This document shows, in pieces, positions 58,879 through 64,000 of a DNA stretch of 64,000 nt (positions within the stretch are counted from its first letter, which is position 1; each line of letters begins with the position of its first letter). A program made the translations under genes and the position numbers. Source of the DNA: Piper betle (lineage: Eukaryota > Streptophyta > Magnoliopsida > Piperales > Piperaceae); NCBI GenBank assembly GCA_033002965.1, contig JAURVB010003546.1:1-64000 (forward strand), in the 5' to 3' direction. Under the pieces are notes generated by a model. That model was not told the origin of the DNA. It saw only the letters and a program-made list of their open reading frames with translations, and did not search any database.

Positions 58879-61777
58879 TGTGACGCCCCAATTTGGTTAG
58901 AAGAATGAATCGAACATTAATGTTATAATTCAAAACGCTATTCGTTGGACTATTAGCATATAAACTTTACAGAAGTGGATCTCAACCCTTAAGGAAGCTT
59001 AAGATAGTAACCTTACAAGGCTTACATACATAATACATGTTGATCATACTACCAATGGAAAACTCTAACTGTTAAGGCTCCTAATATGAGTACTTCGAGT
59101 AACAGGAGAGGCAACACCTCCCTTGCAACTAAGAGGGTGACTTTACAAATTCAATGATCACTCTGAGCTACAGGAAGGTAACAACTCCAATGCAGCTTAG
59201 AGGTTGAGTTGTTCACAAAACAGATGCATGATCCAATTCTTATACTTAGTTTCAACGTGTGAGTGAGGTAACTTGTTCATAGATGATGCTGATCTTGTGA
59301 CAAAGTAAATACTGGGCCGTGGTTAATTGTTCCACATACCCCACAGATAGAAGTTAAATGCACAAAGGTATCATCACGTGACCATTCAAGTGGCATGAAT
59401 CATAAGCTCCTCCAGTCCACGTTCCTCTGTCATACACACACAGCTACATCCAAATATGCCTTACGTACTTTACTTGCTCCTCATCATGTTTCAAGACTTT
59501 GAGGCTTCCATATCTTGCAGAAAATTGTTAGAATGCCCCAAAGTTAACGCCTTTCACAAGGATAATAATAATACAATAATAAATTACAATCACACGTAGC
59601 ATATCAAGTATACAAAGATAGGCTTTAAGGCATTCGCCCATCATACATATATCACATAACCTTTACTCTAAAAATACCTATGGCACAAAATCCCATAATA
59701 CATAAGTCATATAGCCAAAATACATGGTTGTGATACAAAACCCAGCACAATACAAACACATGGTACCATCCCATGGCATGACCCAACAAGCTCCACTGAT
59801 CACAAACATGAACACACACCTACATATATATAAAGAAAACCGACAGTAATCAAATAAGTTTGATTACTGGACCGAAAATAACTCTCGTAAAATAATACTA
59901 TTAGATGAATATCTTAGTGCTCACGAGAAATCATAAAACTTCAACAGTACATCACTAACTAATAAGTTTAGCGTATAATTATATATGGGCTAAGGTAGAG
60001 ACTTATATTATAAACTTTCTGGATCTTCTACTTCAAAACTCATAAAGGGATCTCATCTTAATGTTGTATAAAATGGTAGAAAAACTCGACTAAATAACCC
60101 TACATCGATAAAATGCTGCCAATGTTGTTCTATGTTTAAAACTCGACTGAAAACCTCCCTCTTGGAGCTAAGCATAAATTAAGTAGTAGAGTTTTATGGA
60201 TCTGGATGAATGGAACTCCTTGTCCTAAATTGGCAAGCTCACCTCATGTAACCTAACAAGAAGGAGAAACCCAAATCACGTTAGGATCGCATTGGCACGC
60301 AAAATGAGGCAACACCTCCATACATGCATGATTTAGAAAAATTACTTAACTTAATTATCTTACTTAGTAAAGTTTTAAACCTCATTAGGTAACCTTAATA
60401 AAGGTTTGGTAATCCAAGTACCCATAGAAAAAAGTCTAATCGTTATGGTTTCATCGAATGAACATAAATGGATGACTTTTCAGATGAGGCGAAATGATAT
60501 CCAAATGCACTCAAATTTGGACAAGTGGGCCCTGACATTCTAAGAGGTTGGCGTAAGAATTACCAAGTTCTTGCACATGGGCCAACATGGTAAACAAAAC
60601 CCACTAAAGTCGAGCTAAGGTACTGGGAATAGTGTTCATAATCTTAGCACCAATTTTCCTAAGTCTCGTTCATGGGCTTTGTCACTCCAAATGGGCATAG
60701 GTAAAAGGGTATGGTTAGCCAACACCATGGGATTTAGCTCAGTAAAAGACAGTTCTAAATCCCATGTAATTTTGCTTGTGTTGGCTTGGGAATGGTAGGC
60801 ATTGACCAAAGCATTTCCAGAGCTAGTTGGACCTAAGTGGATTGGGAAATTTTACAGAATTATCTACCAAAATAATGGCATGAAATTTATGATACTGGGA
60901 CTTACCTTTATGTCTGGAAGAAATTTCATAAAATTTCACCACTACACTACTGTCAACGAATTTTGCAACCCAAGCTAGGGAATCAGGGTTACACTTGTCA
61001 TTCCTGTACACTCCAAAAATATGAGCTAGATAACCACCTAAGTGAATTTTAATGAACTCAAAACATTACTGGTTAATAGTAGACATTTATTAAAAGGCCA
61101 TAAATTTTTTAAAGATTTAATAGAAACCTTTTAAGGGCTCAACTAGGAGCACAAACACATAACCTATCCAAGAATACCATAAATACAACATGCATATATA
61201 AAGTTTAGGGGTTTTGTTCATGCCCTTAAAGTGGTTATTTTGGTGTGGTTTTACAGGAGCAATCCAAGAGACAGATCAACAAACTTGAAAAATAATTGAT
61301 ATCATTAATAGCCTACATCAAGGTGTAAAAATGGGGGAAATCGGTGGCCAAGTCATGGGGACCATGAAAGCTGCCACATTTTTCAAGTTTGGCACTCACA
61401 CATTCTCATACATATCATATCAGACAAAATGATGAGCATTAAAGTTATAGATTTGGACTTCATGAACACTATAAAGTAAACAGGACAAACATGACTTATG
61501 AATTTTCTACCAAATCTATCTTAACAAGTGACCAACGAGCATTCAAAAATAAGTAATAATTAATTTACACATGAATCAATTATGAAACTACCACCTACTT
61601 ACTCTTAACTCAACCAGTGACAAGGAGAAAAATAATACAAAAATGGAAAACTTGTAGCAGCCATGGTGGATCGAGCACAAAATGCACACAATAAGCTAGA
61701 AGGGGAGGAGGGCTTACCTCCAACAAACCGAAAGGAGGTCTCTTGGTATTTCCTACCCCAAGACCTATAACCCTAAG
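58879..61777 (-). mobile_element. Family C LTR (5' LTR of a minus-strand element)
   Basis: About 2.9 kb. Left end TGTGACGCCCC is the LTR 3' terminus next to a PBS. Shares ordered blocks with 4086-5417 (minus), 27476-30614 (plus) and 55429-55743 (plus). The right end (LTR 5' terminus) is hidden by the adjoining D LTR at 61778, so full length is uncertain. No coding region is credible. Confidence 0.7.
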
Positions 61778-63060
61778 TGCAACGACCCGCCAGAGCTAGA
61801 TTGGGTGTTACCTGAAAATATGATTGATGTAACAATAACATTTGAAAACATGATTCATAACACAACAAATAAGTCTAGAATTTATAAATCATAAAAATAA
61901 AACATGCATGTGACAAAGTGTAAAATAAACTAACTCAAAATCCCACAGTCTCGAACCGTTTCCCATAGCCACATTTATAACACAAGAGAATAAAAGGAAG
62001 TCTAATTATTATCGATTCACCACACCTAGGTTGGTAAAAGAACCACCAACCACACTCTTAATCTTTAGTCCAAAGCTGTTCACCTGGGAAGGCAATTCTG
62101 CGTTAGTGATGAAACCACTAGGCCACATAATTAAATGAAACAAGTCAAAATAATCCCTATTATCATTTCACGAGTCTTTTAGTGATTATGATTCTATGCC
62201 GAGCTCTTAATTTGCTGGGAGGGGTGGCCACCACATCCAGCTACTATCCTATGCATGCGCACACACGTTACGTGGCCCACGGTATGTAGTTACCGATATT
62301 TGCCATTGACTCACCCTCTCCATATCACAAGTGCATAATGAGCCTTCTTGCGCCATTGTGCCCTGTCACCCCTTTCAACATGGGGGCAGGTGTTTAATCT
62401 TTCAGGGGGTGCTTCCTCGTGGTCGAATTGCGTTGACCCGGGTTGCGTTCTAGCGCATGGTGATCAGATACTCAAGTCGACCAAGACCCCTACATAGTAA
62501 TTTTAAAGGGTGCGACCCCATGTCGGACTGAGTCAATTCCTTGACCTACGGTTGCACTCGGTGCATGGTAGTCGAATCTAGGCTCAGGCCGACCAGGGCT
62601 GCTAACGAAGGAAAAATACAACATTTCAAATAATTATACAGACCTAGATAGTTCGTAAGTGAACTCACAACCGCGACCAACGATCCTAATCTAAATGAGA
62701 ATATAAAATTATACATAAGTATAATTTTATTCGAGTAGAAATGCATGCAACTAAATGACTAATAGATATGATGATTAAAATTCAACAATATTAAATATTA
62801 AATTATTCATGTGACATAATTATTTAAATCCTACTGTACAATTTAAATTAATTATCTAAATTATAATTCACACTTAACAAATGATAAAATAATTATCAAC
62901 TTACTAACAAATATTTAATTACTATTATTAGTATATTTTCCTTAGTTATAATTTTTAATCTCCATCATTATTCATAGCAATTTAACTAATTAAGTTGTTC
63001 GATTAAATTATTTAAAATAATTTGTATTATTCTAATTCAAAGATATTACTAATACCATTA
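61778..63060 (-). mobile_element. Family D LTR
   Basis: Left end TGCAACGACCCGCC corresponds to the reverse complement of the solo LTR terminus (gggtgggttgttaca). Shared blocks include 'ggggtggccaccaca', 'ccattgtgccctgtcaccc', 'gggggcaggtgtttaatctt' and 'caattccttgacc'. The right half (62760-63060) is very AT-rich and the exact end is estimated from the 1.3-kb solo copy. Confidence 0.7.
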
Positions 63061-63410
63061 TTTTAAATTATTCAACTCAATAAAGTTTCGAACTTTATTT
63101 ATTTTCATTATGTTATTTATGTTCAACGCTTGTGATTTTTACCCGATTATAATTTATTAACTAATTTTCTACCTTACTGACTCGTTATTAAAATAATAAC
63201 TTTATTTACCTAATATTAAATTTAATATAATAAAGATAAAATTCTTTATTTTATTAATTACTTATAACCTTCCGATTTAAATTAATCGCTTTTAGTACAC
63301 CAATCAATTATTTACCGTTTATCATTACCGTATTTTTATTACTTATGGTGATTTCGTACAATGATTAATTAGTTTAGTAACTTTAACCCATAACCTATTA
63401 GAATAATTAT
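63061..63410. other. AT-rich spacer
   Basis: Low-complexity AT-rich sequence (aattatt-like words). It may be the 5' part of the D LTR or older debris; no gene seen. Confidence 0.3.
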
Positions 63411-64000
63411 TTTTGAAGATTTATTACGAGTTAGTATTATTTTTTACTCGTGTCAGTGTCGAGTCAACCCTTATTTACAAGTTTGCAATCTTCTTCTTCT
63501 TCTTCTTCTCTGACACACTCCTCTACTACCGACTCCAACCGCCCGTTGTCGCCGCCATTGTTGCTCGCCTTCAGCGGCCATCAATCGTCGCCGTCCAACC
63601 CCGCCGTGCCATCACCGTGTCACCCTAGTCGACCCCGGCCGCTTTCCAGCTGCCACGATGCTGGCATTGCCACGCCCAGTGACGCGTTCATGTCACCGAT
63701 TCCACAGCTGCAAGCGTTGCCGCCCCCAATTGGGTGGTCGGCTCAACACCCTCGACCCTCTATCAACCTTCCCCGGCCAGATTGGAACCCATCGCCACCC
63801 AGGACGGCTAGATTTCTTCACCCATTGCCGTCGCCTCTGTTTTTGCCGCCATCGCCTCTGTTTTTGCCATTTACTACCACAGGCTGGCATCCACACATGT
63901 GAGATCAGCCATACACTAATCAACGAAGTGAGTAGGATCATCTTCTAACATTGGAATGACCATCGCCACTGATTCCCAGCGAAGCTTGCCCGTGATTTCC
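63411..64000 (+). mobile_element. Family A LTR, running off the window
   Basis: Starts within the A block 'gatttattacgagttag', 'tattattttttactcgtgtc', 'gtcgagtcaacccttattt', then the GC-rich cassette (63490-63960). Only the middle of the LTR is present. The overlapping Pro/Ser-rich ORFs (63413-63948, both strands) lie in the cassette and are not conserved among copies. Confidence 0.65.

Noticed and set aside
1..64000. tRNA and rRNA genes
   Set aside because: No cloverleaf with both boxes in good form and no rRNA-like stretch was found by eye; the only tRNA-like trace is the weak one in intron 2.

Overview
This is nuclear DNA from a flowering plant. It holds one recognisable intact host gene in 64 kb, set in a dense, nested mass of LTR retrotransposons. 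The evidence for a plant is a four-exon POLTERGEIST-like PP2C phosphatase gene with GT-AG introns, together with Ty3/gypsy pol and gag relics of the plant Athila and Tekay/Del types with tRNA-iMet-type primer binding sites, and abundant solo LTRs, TRIMs and a fold-back MITE. I cannot name the species. Long Del-type LTRs are common in large monocot genomes but are not diagnostic.

The host gene lies on the + strand: coding exons 37632-39341, 39426-39539, 40542-40806 and 40895-41010, giving 734 residues. It matches the PLL4/PLL5 branch of the POL/PLL family. The leader has a pyrimidine-rich patch and an 11-codon upstream ORF (stop codon included).

I use four working names for LTR families, defined only by comparison inside this window. 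Family A (about 2.7-2.8 kb, TGTAAAACCC...TGTTACA, with a GC-rich cassette and a conserved TATA block) belongs to a Tekay/Del-like chromovirus: decayed pol at 44755-46662 runs into a polypurine tract and a family A LTR. Family C (about 3 kb) has the same general layout and a PBS. Family B (about 0.65-1.1 kb) flanks very short interiors (205-245 bp). Family D (about 1.3 kb) is seen as a solo LTR and as fragments. Athila-type gag, protease and RT relics lie at 2243-4085, 22570-23420 and 26696-27222.

Layout: 1-7.6 kb holds D, B, Athila, C and A fragments. 7.6-13.9 kb is an LTR element with no pol; its 3' LTR carries a fold-back MITE and a D solo LTR. 13.9-25.8 kb is minus-strand LTRs, a decayed interior, Athila gag and a TRIM. 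25.8-37 kb is A and C LTRs and a tandem duplication with a solo LTR in one copy. 37.4-41.4 kb is the PLL gene. 43.7-47.4 kb is a composite TRIM and a decayed chromovirus. 47.4-64 kb is more A, B, C and D LTRs.

The most unusual structures are: a TRIM composite (43752-44434) whose two outer ends are both LTR 3' ends in inverted orientation, flanked by a possible ATATA duplication; a fold-back element in a TA tract, with an empty site in the sister LTR; a solo LTR in one copy of a tandem duplication whose other copy is the empty site; and a 20-bp minisatellite family present at two distant loci in opposite orientation. All boundaries and alignments were read by eye.
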